From JBFXCS01 sp050181915 (GTDB lineage: Bacteria; Actinomycetota; Thermoleophilia; Miltoncostaeales; Miltoncostaeaceae), in the NCBI GenBank assembly GCA_050181915.1, contig JBFXCS010000001.1, positions 186,001-250,000 of the forward strand: 64,000 bases of DNA, given 5' to 3'. How positions within the stretch are numbered: position 1 is the stretch's first letter; each line of letters opens with the position of its first letter. This document shows, piece after piece, positions 8,228 to 16,426 of the stretch. A model generated the notes under the pieces. The model worked only from the letters and a program-made list of their open reading frames with translations. It was not told the origin of the DNA and did not search any database. The translations under genes were made by a program, and so were the position numbers.

Positions 8228-8800
8228 TCAGGCGGGCGGCGCCGCCTCGGACGCGGGGCGGGCGACGAGGCCGCGCCGGCCGGCGAGCTCCTCCATCAGC
8301 AGCGCGGTGTCGGCGATGGGCACGCCGGTGAGGTGGGCCTCGCGGGTCGCGAAGTCGGCGACGATCGCGGCGACGGCCGCGCGGCAGCCCTCCGCGTCGC
8401 CGGCCAGGATGCGCTCCAGGGCCTCGGCGGCCCGGTCGAAGGCCTCGCCGGCGCCGCGCATGCCCGCCGTCGCCCGCGCCGCCAGCTCGTCCTCCCCGCG
8501 CGCCAGCGCCGCGACGGCCACCGCGTAGCAGGAGGTGGGCGAGTCGCCGGCCCCCTCGATCCGGTCGCGCACGTAGTCGGCGGCGGACGGGTCGCCCGCC
8601 AGGAGGGCCGACTTCTCCATCGCCACCAGCCGCCCGAAGCTGCGCGGCGGCGCCAGCTCCCACGAGCGCCGGTACAGCCCGGCCGCCTCGGCCAGCAGGG
8701 CCCTGGCCCGCGGGCCGTCGCCGGCGAGCAGCGCCCGGTAGGCGGCGCCGTCGGTCGCGATGGCCCGCTCGAGCAGCTCCTGATGCGGCGCCGGCGCCAT
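8228..8800 (-). CDS. Hypothetical helical protein (TPR-like)
   Basis: 190 residues, almost all alpha-helical, with alternating Ala/Leu/Glu/Arg helices (ARALLAEAAGLYRRSWELAP, AARATAGMRGAGEAFDRAAE) like a tetratricopeptide array; no catalytic motif or signal peptide. A conserved-looking aromatic stretch GDSPTSCYAVAVAALARG suggests a real fold. The start ATG at 8800 overlaps the stop of the upstream membrane gene (TGATG), so the two form an operon. Confidence 0.65.
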   Translation of the reverse strand: MAPAPHQELLERAIATDGAAYRALLAGDGPRARALLAEAAGLYRRSWELAPPRSFGRLVAMEKSALLAGDPSAADYVRDRIEGAGDSPTSCYAVAVAALARGEDELAARATAGMRGAGEAFDRAAEALERILAGDAEGCRAAVAAIVADFATREAHLTGVPIADTALLMEELAGRRGLVARPASEAAPPA

Positions 8801-9279
8801 CAGTCGTCGCGGCGGGCGCGGCGCCGACCCTTCGGCGCCAGCAGCGAGTCGATGTGGAGCGCGGTGGCGACGGCGTCGACCTTCATGTCGCCGCCGACCT
8901 TGTCGGCCACGTTCCAGGCCTCCCGCTGCAGGTACGCCAGCCGCGCCGGGGCGTCCGGCATGTCCCGCACGCGCGCCGACTCCGACCTCAGGTAGGCCAG
9001 GATCTCGCGGGTCTCCTCGGCGCTCCAGCGGGGCGGCTTCATCGGCCACTCCTTGTTGCGCACGATGAACCAGAACAGCAGGCTGATGAGCGGGAACTTC
9101 AGCAGGAAGACCGAGAACAGCACCCAGAGCGTCTGCACGCCCTCGTGCCCCGACAGGGCGGGCGTGAACGCCAGCAGCAGGCTCCCGAAGATCGCCAGCG
9201 CGATGCAGGTGGCGAAGGCGGCGATCATATGGCGCCGGCGCGCTCTGCCCTCCGGCGTGAAGAGGAAGCGCTCGAGCAT
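8800..9279 (-). CDS. Hypothetical two-helix membrane protein
   Basis: 159 residues. Two hydrophobic helices (about residues 19-40, starting IAAFATCIALAIFGSLLLAF, and 50-73, LWVLFSVFLLKFPLISLLFW) are followed by a cytosolic helical tail (SAEETREILAYLRSES). The start at 9279 has GGGGAGGATGATCGCGGG upstream. It is divergent from thrS by 60 nt and coupled to the following TPR-like gene. No family assigned. Confidence 0.65.
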   Translation of the reverse strand: MLERFLFTPEGRARRRHMIAAFATCIALAIFGSLLLAFTPALSGHEGVQTLWVLFSVFLLKFPLISLLFWFIVRNKEWPMKPPRWSAEETREILAYLRSESARVRDMPDAPARLAYLQREAWNVADKVGGDMKVDAVATALHIDSLLAPKGRRRARRDD

Positions 9280-9326
9280 CCCGCGATCATCCTCCCCGCT
9301 CGCCGCCCATCTCAACCCTCGTTGGG

Positions 9327-9332
9327 TACCAT
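9327..9332 (+). promoter_or_regulatory. Putative -10 box of thrS (leaderless)
   Basis: TACCAT ends 7 nt before ATG 9340; there is no Shine-Dalgarno site. Supports this start. Confidence 0.5.
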
Positions 9333-9339
9333 CCGGCGG

Positions 9340-11247
9340 ATGCACGTGCTCCTGCCCGACGGCAGCCGCCTCGAGTTGCCCGAGGGCGCCACCGGCCACG
9401 ATGCCGCCGCGGCCATCGGCCCCGGCCTGGCCAAGGCCGCGGTCGCCGTGCGCGTGGGCGACGACATCCGCGACTTGGCCCTGCCGCTCGCCGACGGCGA
9501 GGCCGTCTCGATCGTCACGCCGAAGAGCGGCGACGACTACCTCTACGTGATGCGCCACTCGGCCGCGCACGTGATGGCGGAGGCGGTCCAGACCATCATC
9601 CCGGGCACCAAGCTGGGCTTCGGCCCGCCGATCGCGGACGGCTTCTACTACGACTTCGACCCGCCCCGGCCCATCACGGAGGACGACTTCCCCGCGATCG
9701 AGGCCGAGATGCGGCGCATCGTGGCGTCGCAGGCGCCGTTCACGCGCAGCGTCATGTCGATCGCCGACGCCCACGACTACTTCGCCGAGCGCGGCGACCC
9801 CTACAAGGTGGACCAGGTCGACGAGCTGGGCCGCCAGGGCGAGAGCCAGGTCTCCCTCTACCGCCAGCGCGACTTCGTGGACCTGTGCCGCGGGCCCCAC
9901 CTGCGCGACAGCGGCCGCATCGGCGCGGTGAAGGTGCTCTCGGTCGCCGGGGCCTACTGGCGCGGCAGCGAGAAGAACCCCCAGCTCACCCGCCTCTACG
10001 CCACGGCGTTCCCCACCCGCAAGGAGCTCGACGCCCACCTCGAGGCGCTCGAGCGGGCGCGGGCCCGCGACCACCGCCGCGTCGGCCGTGAGCTGGAGCT
10101 CTTCCACTTCGACGACGCCGGCCCCGGCATGCCCTTCTTCCTGCCGCGCGGGATGATCGTCGTCAACCAGATCTCGGGCGCGGTGCGCGAGGAGCTCGCG
10201 CGGATGGGCTACGACGAGATCCGCACGCCGACGATCCTCTCCCAGGACCTCTGGAAGATGAGCGGTCACTGGGACCACTACCGCGACAACATGTACTTCA
10301 CGGAGATCGACGGGCAGGGCTTCGCCGTGAAGCCGATGAACTGCCCGGGCGCCTGCCTCGTCTACCGCAGCCGGCGCCGCTCCTACCGCGACCTGCCGCT
10401 GCGCCTCGCCGAGTTCGGCCACGTGCACCGCCACGAGCTGTCGGGGGTGCTGCACGGCCTGTTCCGGGTGCGGGCCTTCACCCAGGACGACGCCCACATC
10501 TTCTGCCGGCCCGACCAGATCCGCGACGAGGTGCGCGCGATCCTCGACCTCACCGACCGCTTCTACGCCCGCTTCGGCTTCGAGCGGGTGGACCTGCGCC
10601 TCTCGACCCGGCCGGAGAAGGCGATCGGCACCGCCGAGATGTGGGACCGGGCCGAGGACGCGCTGCGGGACGCCCTGGGCGACCGCGAGTACGGCCTGAA
10701 GGAGGGCGACGGCGCCTTCTACGGGCCGAAGATCGACTTCCAGGTCACCGACGTGATGGGCCGGGCCTGGCAGCTCGGCACCTGCCAGCTCGACTTCAGC
10801 TTCCCCGAGCGCTTCGGCCTCACCTACACCTCGGCGGACGACACGGAGGAGCGGCCGGTGATGATCCACCGGGCGATCACCGGGTCGCTGGAGCGCTTCT
10901 TCGGGATCCTGATCGAGAACACCGGCGGCGACTTCCCGCTGTGGCTCGCCCCCGAGCAGGCCCGCGTGATCCCGGTGGCCGACCGGCACGCCCCCTACGC
11001 CGAGGGCGTCCGCGACGCGCTGCGCGCGGCCGGGCTGCGCGCCGACGTCGACGCGCGCTCCGAGTCGATGGGCCGGCGCATCCGCGACGGCGAGCTGGCC
11101 AAGGTGCCGTACCTGCTCATCGTCGGCGACCGCGAGGTCGAGGGCGGCACCGCCTCCCTGCGGGCCCGCCACGGCGGCGACCGCGGATCGCTGCCGGTGG
11201 CGGAGGTCGCCGCCCTGCTGCTGGGCGAGGCGCGCGGGGAGGGGTGA
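9340..11247 (+). CDS. thrS: Threonine--tRNA ligase
   Basis: 635 residues, normal family length. Domains in order: TGS domain (1-60, MHVLLPDGSRLELPEG), the editing/SAD domain with HSAAHVMAEAV and later the CRGPHL-type motif DLCRGPHLRDSG, the class II catalytic core with zinc ligand Cys in KPMNCPGACLVYR and HRHELSGVLHGLFRVRAFTQ, motif 3 near HRAITGSLERFFGILIE, and the C-terminal anticodon-binding domain. It charges tRNA-Thr and clears Ser-tRNA-Thr. The start is set by the -10 box and by alignment with the TGS domain. Coupled to a small membrane gene downstream. Confidence 0.98.
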   Translation: MHVLLPDGSRLELPEGATGHDAAAAIGPGLAKAAVAVRVGDDIRDLALPLADGEAVSIVTPKSGDDYLYVMRHSAAHVMAEAVQTIIPGTKLGFGPPIADGFYYDFDPPRPITEDDFPAIEAEMRRIVASQAPFTRSVMSIADAHDYFAERGDPYKVDQVDELGRQGESQVSLYRQRDFVDLCRGPHLRDSGRIGAVKVLSVAGAYWRGSEKNPQLTRLYATAFPTRKELDAHLEALERARARDHRRVGRELELFHFDDAGPGMPFFLPRGMIVVNQISGAVREELARMGYDEIRTPTILSQDLWKMSGHWDHYRDNMYFTEIDGQGFAVKPMNCPGACLVYRSRRRSYRDLPLRLAEFGHVHRHELSGVLHGLFRVRAFTQDDAHIFCRPDQIRDEVRAILDLTDRFYARFGFERVDLRLSTRPEKAIGTAEMWDRAEDALRDALGDREYGLKEGDGAFYGPKIDFQVTDVMGRAWQLGTCQLDFSFPERFGLTYTSADDTEERPVMIHRAITGSLERFFGILIENTGGDFPLWLAPEQARVIPVADRHAPYAEGVRDALRAAGLRADVDARSESMGRRIRDGELAKVPYLLIVGDREVEGGTASLRARHGGDRGSLPVAEVAALLLGEARGEG

Positions 11248-11249
11248 GC

Positions 11250-11621
11250 GTGCGCCGCGTCAACTGGGTCGGCGTCCGCAACTTCGCGATCATCGCGGCC
11301 ATCGCCGGGCTGGTGCTGGTGTGGGAGCGCGGCTTCGGCGCCGTCGCCGTGTCGGCGCAGCTCATCATCACGGTGCTGTTCGTCGCGGCGATCATCATGC
11401 TCGCCTACAACTACTTCCGCCAGAACCAGCTCGCCTGGCTGGTGCTGCGGCCGTGGCAGAGGGCCGTGATCATCGCCTGCGGCATCGGCATCGCGGTGCT
11501 GGTGGTGGCGGGCTTCCCCCTGCTGGGCGACCGGCTCACGCCGCTCGGCGTGATCGCTCTGATCGCGGTCCTGGTGCTCGTCGTGGTGTGGGTGATCCGG
11601 GAGAGCCGCCGCTTCCGCTGA
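11250..11621 (+). CDS. Small four-helix membrane protein
   Basis: 123 residues, four hydrophobic segments (FAIIAAIAGLVLVWERG; LIITVLFVAAIIMLAYNYF; AVIIACGIGIAVLVVAGFPL; GVIALIAVLVLVVVWVI). GTG at 11250 is preferred because GGGGAGG lies 6 nt upstream inside the thrS end; GTG 11244, overlapping the thrS stop, is the alternative. Not recognised as a named family. Probably co-transcribed with thrS. Confidence 0.65.
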   Translation: MRRVNWVGVRNFAIIAAIAGLVLVWERGFGAVAVSAQLIITVLFVAAIIMLAYNYFRQNQLAWLVLRPWQRAVIIACGIGIAVLVVAGFPLLGDRLTPLGVIALIAVLVLVVVWVIRESRRFR

Positions 11622-11670
11622 GCGCGCCCGGGTCGCGACCGCCGTGCGGCCTCCGCGCGGGGGCACGGGC

Positions 11671-11676
11671 TACGGT
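11671..11676 (+). promoter_or_regulatory. Putative -10 box of dipZ (leaderless)
   Basis: TACGGT ends 8 nt before GTG 11685; no ribosome site. Confidence 0.45.
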
Positions 11677-11684
11677 CCGGTGTC

Positions 11685-13442
11685 GTGCTGTTCCTGATCG
11701 TCGCGGCCTTCGTGGCGGGCGTCGTCACCGCGCTGTCGCCCTGCGTGCTGCCCGCGCTGCCGGTGGTGCTCGCCGGGTCGGCGGGCGGCGGGGCGCGCCG
11801 CGTGGCCGGCATCGCCGTCGGCTTCGTCGCTTCCTTCGTCGTCTTCACGCTGGTCCTGACGGCGGCGCTCCGCAACGCCGGCCTCGGCCCGACCGCCCTG
11901 CGGAACATCGCCATCGCGGCCCTCATCGCCTTCGGCGCGACGCTCGCGGTGCCGGCGCTGGGCAGCCGCTTCGTGGCGGCCATGGGGCCGCTGGCGCGCC
12001 TGGGCGACCGCATCCCCGCCGGCGGCTCGGGCCTGGCGGGCGGTCTCCTGGTGGGCGTCGCCCTCGGCCTGGTGTGGACGCCCTGCGCCGGGCCCGTGTT
12101 CGCGGCGATCGCCGCGATCGCCGCGACCGGGGACGCCGGGCCGCGATCCTTCGTCGCCCTCACGGCCTACGCCGTCGGGGCGATCGTCCCGCTCTGCCTG
12201 GTCGCGGTCGGCGGCAGGCGGGTGCTGTCGCGCCTGCGCGGGCGTGCCGGGGCGGCCACCCGACCGGCCCTCGGGCTCGTGATGATCGGCGCCGGGGTGG
12301 TCCTCGCGCTCGGCCTCGACGCGCGGCTCACCGCCGAGCTGGTCGAGGACGTCCCCGCCTACACCCGGACCCTCCAGGCGCTCGAGCGCACGCCCGCCGT
12401 GAGGCGCCGGCTCGACGGCCTGCGGCCGCCCACCCTGCGCTCCGGCCTGCCGCCCTTCATCGACGCCGCCCGCGCGGCGACCGGCCTCGGGCTCCCCGAC
12501 GCGGGCCCCGCGCCCCGGCTCAGGGGGATCGGCGCCGGCTTCAACTCCGGGGGCGCGCCGATCGACCTCGGCGGGCTGCGCGGGCGGGTGGTGCTCGTCG
12601 ACTTCTGGACCTACTCCTGCATCAACTGCCTGCGCACCATCCCGCGCCTCGAGGCCCTGTACCGCCGCTACGGGCCCGACGGGTTCACGGTCGTCGGCGT
12701 CCACACCCCGGAGTTCCTCTTCGAGTCGGAGCCGGGCAACGTGGGGCGGGCCGTCCACGACCTCGGGATCACCTATCCGGTGGTGCTCGATCCCCGCTAC
12801 GAGACCTGGGAGGCCTTCGGCGTCGCCGCGTGGCCCACCACCTTCCTCATCGACCGGGAAGGTCACGTGCGCGACATGCACATCGGCGAGGGAGACGAGG
12901 CGCGCACCGAGGACCAGATCCGCCGCCTGCTCGAGATCCCCGCCTCGGCGCCGCGGGCGGCCGAGGTCGACGAGCAGGCCCCGCCCGCCCCGCACGGCGA
13001 CCTCACCCCCGAGACGTACGTCGGCCACCTGCGGCTCACGCGCCTGGCGCGCCCCGAGCGCGTCGCCCCGGACCAGTCGTCGCGCTACCGGGCGCCGGCC
13101 CTTCTGGCGCGCGACGAGGTCGCCTTCGACGGCTCCTGGACCGTCGGCCGCGAGGCCGCCCGGGCCGACCGCTCCGCGGCGCTCGAGCTGAGCTTCCGTG
13201 CGCGACGCGTCTTCCTGGTGCTGGACGGCGCCGGCGCCGATCGGCCGCGGCGGGGGCGGGTGACCCTCGACGGCCGCGCGCCCGGCGCCGGCGAGGCGGG
13301 CTCGGACGTCGGCGCCGGCGGGCGGCTGAGGGTCGCCGGGCCGCGGCTCTACCGGCTCATCGACCTGCCGCGCACGGGCACGGGGCGCCTTCGCGTCGAA
13401 CTGCCGCCGGGGACCCTCGCCTACTCGTTCACCTTCGGCTGA
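11685..13442 (+). CDS. dipZ: DipZ-type cytochrome c biogenesis/thiol redox protein (CcdA-TlpA-CBM fusion)
   Basis: 585 residues. Residues 1-230 form a CcdA/DsbD-like membrane domain with the paired cysteines of LSPCVLPALPVVLAGS and VWTPCAGPVFAAIAAI. An extracytoplasmic thioredoxin-like domain follows, with the active site FWTYSCINCLRTIPR (Cys312, Cys315) and the cis-proline region VAAWPTTFLIDR. The C-terminal 140 residues are a beta-sandwich, as in mycobacterial DipZ (Rv2874). It would carry electrons across the membrane to reduce disulfides outside, e.g. in cytochrome c maturation. Strong domain-order match; shorter than the mycobacterial protein. Confidence 0.88.
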   Translation: MLFLIVAAFVAGVVTALSPCVLPALPVVLAGSAGGGARRVAGIAVGFVASFVVFTLVLTAALRNAGLGPTALRNIAIAALIAFGATLAVPALGSRFVAAMGPLARLGDRIPAGGSGLAGGLLVGVALGLVWTPCAGPVFAAIAAIAATGDAGPRSFVALTAYAVGAIVPLCLVAVGGRRVLSRLRGRAGAATRPALGLVMIGAGVVLALGLDARLTAELVEDVPAYTRTLQALERTPAVRRRLDGLRPPTLRSGLPPFIDAARAATGLGLPDAGPAPRLRGIGAGFNSGGAPIDLGGLRGRVVLVDFWTYSCINCLRTIPRLEALYRRYGPDGFTVVGVHTPEFLFESEPGNVGRAVHDLGITYPVVLDPRYETWEAFGVAAWPTTFLIDREGHVRDMHIGEGDEARTEDQIRRLLEIPASAPRAAEVDEQAPPAPHGDLTPETYVGHLRLTRLARPERVAPDQSSRYRAPALLARDEVAFDGSWTVGREAARADRSAALELSFRARRVFLVLDGAGADRPRRGRVTLDGRAPGAGEAGSDVGAGGRLRVAGPRLYRLIDLPRTGTGRLRVELPPGTLAYSFTFG

Positions 13443-13530
13443 CCCTCGTGCGCCGCCCGTCACGGCGCGCGGCACACCTCCGCCCCCCTTCCGTCACGCC
13501 TCGGTGAGGATCCGCGCGCCGCCCCGCTCC

Positions 13531-13536
13531 TAGCGT
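13531..13536 (+). promoter_or_regulatory. Putative -10 box of the TadE operon (leaderless)
   Basis: TAGCGT ends 6 nt before ATG 13543; no ribosome site. Confidence 0.5.
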
Positions 13537-13542
13537 GCGCGC

Positions 13543-13911
13543 ATGCCCTCCCACCATCGCCAGCGCGGCCAGGCCGCCGTCGAGCTCGTCGCGCTCGTCC
13601 CGGCTCTCGCGCTGCTCGTGATCATCGGCTGGCAGATCGCCCTGGCCGCCCACGCGTGGGGCACCGCCGGGTCCGCGGCCCGGGTGGGCGCCCGGGCCGT
13701 CGAGGTCGGCCGGTCGGGCGAGGACGCGGCGCGAAGGGCGCTGCCGGCCGCGGCGGCGCGCCGCGCCCGGATCGACCTCACCGGCGCCGCCGGCCCCCGC
13801 CGCGCCGTCCGGGTGAGCGTCGAGATCCCCCGCGTCATCCGCTGGCTCCCGCCGCTCGGACGGGTCGAGCGCGAGGCGGCCGTGGCGCCTCCCGCCGGGG
13901 CCGCGCCGTGA
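13543..13911 (+). CDS. TadE-like pseudopilin
   Basis: 122 residues. N-terminus MPSHHRQRGQAAVELVALVP matches the TadE/Flp pattern: basic, then RGQAAVE (the conserved Glu at +5 after the cleavage site), then a hydrophobic helix (LVALVPALALLVIIGWQIAL). The rest is a short extracytoplasmic domain. In Tad systems such proteins are minor pilins. First gene of a three-gene operon with GTGA and ATGA overlaps. No TadA/B/C assembly genes are nearby, so those must lie elsewhere. Confidence 0.75.
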   Translation: MPSHHRQRGQAAVELVALVPALALLVIIGWQIALAAHAWGTAGSAARVGARAVEVGRSGEDAARRALPAAAARRARIDLTGAAGPRRAVRVSVEIPRVIRWLPPLGRVEREAAVAPPAGAAP

Positions 13912-14177
13912 CGCGGCGATCCCAGCGCGGCCAGGCCGGCCTCGAGGTGCTGGCGCTGCTGCCCCTCGTCGTGCTCGCGGCCCTCCTGGCGTGGCAGCTG
14001 GCGGCCGTCGTCTCCGCGGGCATGAGGGCGGAGCAGGACGCCCGGGCCGACGCCCTGCGGGCCACCGGCGCCCGGGGTCGCATCGTCGTGGTCGAACGGC
14101 GCGTGACGGTGCCGCAGGTGCTTCCGGGCGCCGGCGGGCTCGTCATCCGCGCCCGGGCCGGCGTGCGCGCCCCATGA
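13908..14177 (+). CDS. Second TadE-like pseudopilin (89 aa)
   Basis: GTG start overlapping the upstream stop. It has the same N-terminal pattern as its neighbour: TRRSQRGQAGLEVLALLPLV with the conserved Glu, a single helix, then a short beta-type tail (RIVVVERRVTVPQVLPGAG). Shorter than the first pilin. The stop overlaps the next start (ATGA). The two paralogues probably arose by duplication and may form a heteromeric tip. Confidence 0.7.
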   Translation: MTRRSQRGQAGLEVLALLPLVVLAALLAWQLAAVVSAGMRAEQDARADALRATGARGRIVVVERRVTVPQVLPGAGGLVIRARAGVRAP

Positions 14178-15514
14178 GGCGGCTCGCCCGAGCCGGCGGT
14201 CGCGGCCAGGCCCTGCCGCTGGTGCTGGCCGTCGCGCTGCTGGTCGTCCTCGGCGCGGGCGCCGTGTTCGCGCTCGGCCGCGCGCAGCTGGCGGCGTCGC
14301 AGGCCCAGACGACCGCCGACCTGGCGGCGATCTCGGCGGCGCGCGAGCTGCGCGACCGGTTCGGCGAGATGGCGCGCGACGGCGCGGGGGAGCGGGGCCG
14401 CTGGACCGCGCGCCTCTCGCGGATCGCGCGCGAGGCCGCGGCGGCGACCGGCGGCCGGATCGAGTCGGTCGAGCCGGTGGGCGCGGCCTGGCCGCCGGCC
14501 GCCGTGCAGGTCGTCGCCTCGCGCGCCGGCCCGGCGGGCACGCGCGCGCGAGCGCGGGCCCGGGCCGGCCTGCGCGCCTCCGTCGCGGCCGGCGACGGTC
14601 GGCGGGGCTGGGCGACCGGCGGCGGCTACTCGGGTCCGCTGGTCTACCGCGACGGCAAGCCGATGTGCCCCGCCGTCGGCGCGGCCTACGACCTCATGCA
14701 CGCCGCGGCGCGGGCGGACGGGGTGACGCTGTCGGTGAGCAGCGGGTTCCGCAGCGACGCGGAGCAGGCGATCCTGTTCGCCCGCCACCCCGATCCGAAG
14801 TGGGTCGCCCCGCCGGGCCGGTCGCGGCACCGCGACGCCACCGAGCTCGACCTCAACATGGGCACCGGCGGATCGGCCCACGCGTGGCTGGCCCGCAACG
14901 CGACGCGCTTCGGGTTCGTGCAGCGCTACAGCTGGGAGCCGTGGCACTACGGGTACCTGCCGGGCTGCGGGGCGGTCTCCGGGACCCCCGCGGGCGCCTC
15001 CGGCGACGGGGAGGGCGACGGCGGCGCCCGGCCGATCGCGGTGCCCGACGCGGCCGCCGGCCTGCCCGGCTGGGTGCCCGGGGACCACCGCGCGACGATC
15101 GCGGCGGCGGCGACCGCGAACGGCATCGCGCCGGTGCTGCTGGCGGCGTTGCTCAGCGCCGAGTCGGGGTTCGACCCGCGGGCGGTGAGCCCGGTGGGCG
15201 CCCAGGGGATCGCCCAGTTTATGCCCGCCACCGCGCGGGGGATGGGGCTGCGCGACCCGTTCGACCCGGCCCAGGCGATCCCGGCGGCGGCCCGGCTGCT
15301 GTCCGGGCACGTGCGGCGGTTCGGTTCGGTGCCCCTGGCGCTGGCGGCCTACAACGCCGGGCCCGGAGCGGTGGAGCGCCACGGCGGCATCCCGCCCTAC
15401 CCCGAGACCCAGGCCTACGTCGCCAGGATCATGGCCCTCGCGGGAGGGGCGGGCGCCCTCGCGATGGGCGGCGGCGACGGGGTGGTGCTGCTCCCCGTCG
15501 AGGACGCCGGCTGA
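14174..15514 (+). CDS. Fusion: TadE/TadG-like anchor + VanY D,D-carboxypeptidase + SLT lytic transglycosylase
   Basis: 446 residues in three parts. About 1-145 is a TadG-like N-terminus (GRGQALPLVLAVALLVVLG helix, then TTADLAAISAARELRDRF). About 150-265 is a VanY-type peptidase with SRHRDATELDLN (zinc ligands His/Asp) and WEPWHYGY (catalytic/zinc His). About 295-430 is a transglycosylase with catalytic Glu in LLSAESGFDP, GAQGIAQFMPATARG and ALAAYNAGPGAVE. The two hydrolase domains would cut peptide and glycan strands, plausibly opening the wall for the pilus encoded by the overlapping upstream genes. The combination is unusual. Function is inferred from domains. Confidence 0.85.
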   Translation: MRRLARAGGRGQALPLVLAVALLVVLGAGAVFALGRAQLAASQAQTTADLAAISAARELRDRFGEMARDGAGERGRWTARLSRIAREAAAATGGRIESVEPVGAAWPPAAVQVVASRAGPAGTRARARARAGLRASVAAGDGRRGWATGGGYSGPLVYRDGKPMCPAVGAAYDLMHAAARADGVTLSVSSGFRSDAEQAILFARHPDPKWVAPPGRSRHRDATELDLNMGTGGSAHAWLARNATRFGFVQRYSWEPWHYGYLPGCGAVSGTPAGASGDGEGDGGARPIAVPDAAAGLPGWVPGDHRATIAAAATANGIAPVLLAALLSAESGFDPRAVSPVGAQGIAQFMPATARGMGLRDPFDPAQAIPAAARLLSGHVRRFGSVPLALAAYNAGPGAVERHGGIPPYPETQAYVARIMALAGGAGALAMGGGDGVVLLPVEDAG

Positions 15515-15861
15515 GGTATCTGCTCCGGGGCCATCGCGGACGCCTGGTCGTGTTGACGCCGGTCGTCACCGAGGCTGCCTTCCTCGTCGGACGGAGGCTC
15601 GGGTGGGTGGCGGAGGCCCGCTTCATCGGTGACCTCGCGGCGGGCGACTTCGAGGTCGAGGCGGTCGCGGCGTCCGACTGGGAGCGCATCGCCGAGCTGG
15701 TGATCGGCCATGCCGATCTCGGTCTCGGGACGGCCGACGCATCGGTCGTCGCGGCGGCCGAGCGGCTCGGCATCGCATCCGTCGCGACGCTCGACCGGCG
15801 CCACCTCACCGTGGTCAGGCCACGCCACGTCGAGCGCTTCACGCTCCCGTTGCTCGACTGA
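15515..15861 (+). pseudogene. 5'-truncated PIN-domain (VapC-like) toxin remnant
   Basis: The frame ending at 15861 gives LVVLTPVVTEAAFLVGRRLG through TADASVVAAAERLGIASVATLD and ends RFTLPLLD. This matches the last two thirds of VapC-type PIN ribonucleases (conserved Glu, then Asp in TADAS and TLD). The N-terminal strand with the first catalytic Asp (usual MIVLDTS-type start) is missing, because the frame runs straight out of the preceding gene. GTG 15550 could start a 103-residue product, but that would lack an essential metal ligand. No antitoxin gene is adjacent. Confidence 0.7.
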
Positions 15862-15898
15862 GCTGAGCTGAGAGCGTCCGGGTTCGCGGCCGCTGAGC

Positions 15899-15904
15899 TA
15901 CCGT
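15899..15904 (+). promoter_or_regulatory. Putative -10 box of the macro-domain gene (leaderless)
   Basis: TACCGT ends 6 nt before ATG 15911. Confidence 0.5.
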
Positions 15905-15910
15905 CGCGAC

Positions 15911-16426
15911 ATGGCGATCGAGTTCATCGTCGGCGACCTGCTGGCGCAGCCGGTCGACGCCGTCGTCAACGCGGCCAACGAGAGCTTGATGCACGGCGGC
16001 GGGATCGCGGCCGTGATCGCCCGCGCCGCGGGGCCGCGGCTCGACGAGCAGTCGCGCGCGATCGGGCACGTGCCCACCGGCGACGCGGCCGTCACGACGG
16101 CCGGCGACCTGCCCCAGCGGGCCGTGATCCACGCGGTGGGGCCGGTGTGGCGCGGCGGGGATGCCGGCGAGCCGCGGCTGCTCGCCTCCTGCCACGGGGC
16201 GGTGGTCGCCCGGGCCGCCGAGCACGGGCTGGCGACCGTCGCGCTGCCGGCGATCTCCACCGGCATCTTCGGCTACCCGCTCGATCGGGCGGCCCCCGTC
16301 GCGGTCAGCGCGATCGCCGAGGCGCTGGCCGCGACGCCCGCCGTCACCCTGGTGCGGTTCTGCTTCCTCGACGCCGCCGCGCGGCGCGCCTACGCCGGGG
16401 CCGCGGCCGCCCTCGGGGTGGGCTGA
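15911..16426 (+). CDS. Macro-domain protein (O-acetyl-ADP-ribose deacetylase / ADP-ribosyl hydrolase family)
   Basis: 171 residues, a single macro domain. Ligand-binding motifs: VVNAANESLMHGGGIAAVIA (adenine/ribose loop with the NAAN and GGG elements) and LPAISTGIFGYPLDRAA (phosphate loop). The family binds ADP-ribose and removes acetyl or ADP-ribosyl groups. Cytosolic. It is convergent with the AlkA-like glycosylase, the two 3' ends overlapping by 37 bp. Both could act after DNA or NAD stress, but that link is only positional. Confidence 0.9.
   Translation: MAIEFIVGDLLAQPVDAVVNAANESLMHGGGIAAVIARAAGPRLDEQSRAIGHVPTGDAAVTTAGDLPQRAVIHAVGPVWRGGDAGEPRLLASCHGAVVARAAEHGLATVALPAISTGIFGYPLDRAAPVAVSAIAEALAATPAVTLVRFCFLDAAARRAYAGAAAALGVG

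Noticed and set aside
6762..8663. 633-residue minus-strand frame opposite the RTX gene
   Set aside because: Its VVAGAA-type repetition is the antisense image of the RTX repeats; no ribosome site or recognisable domain.
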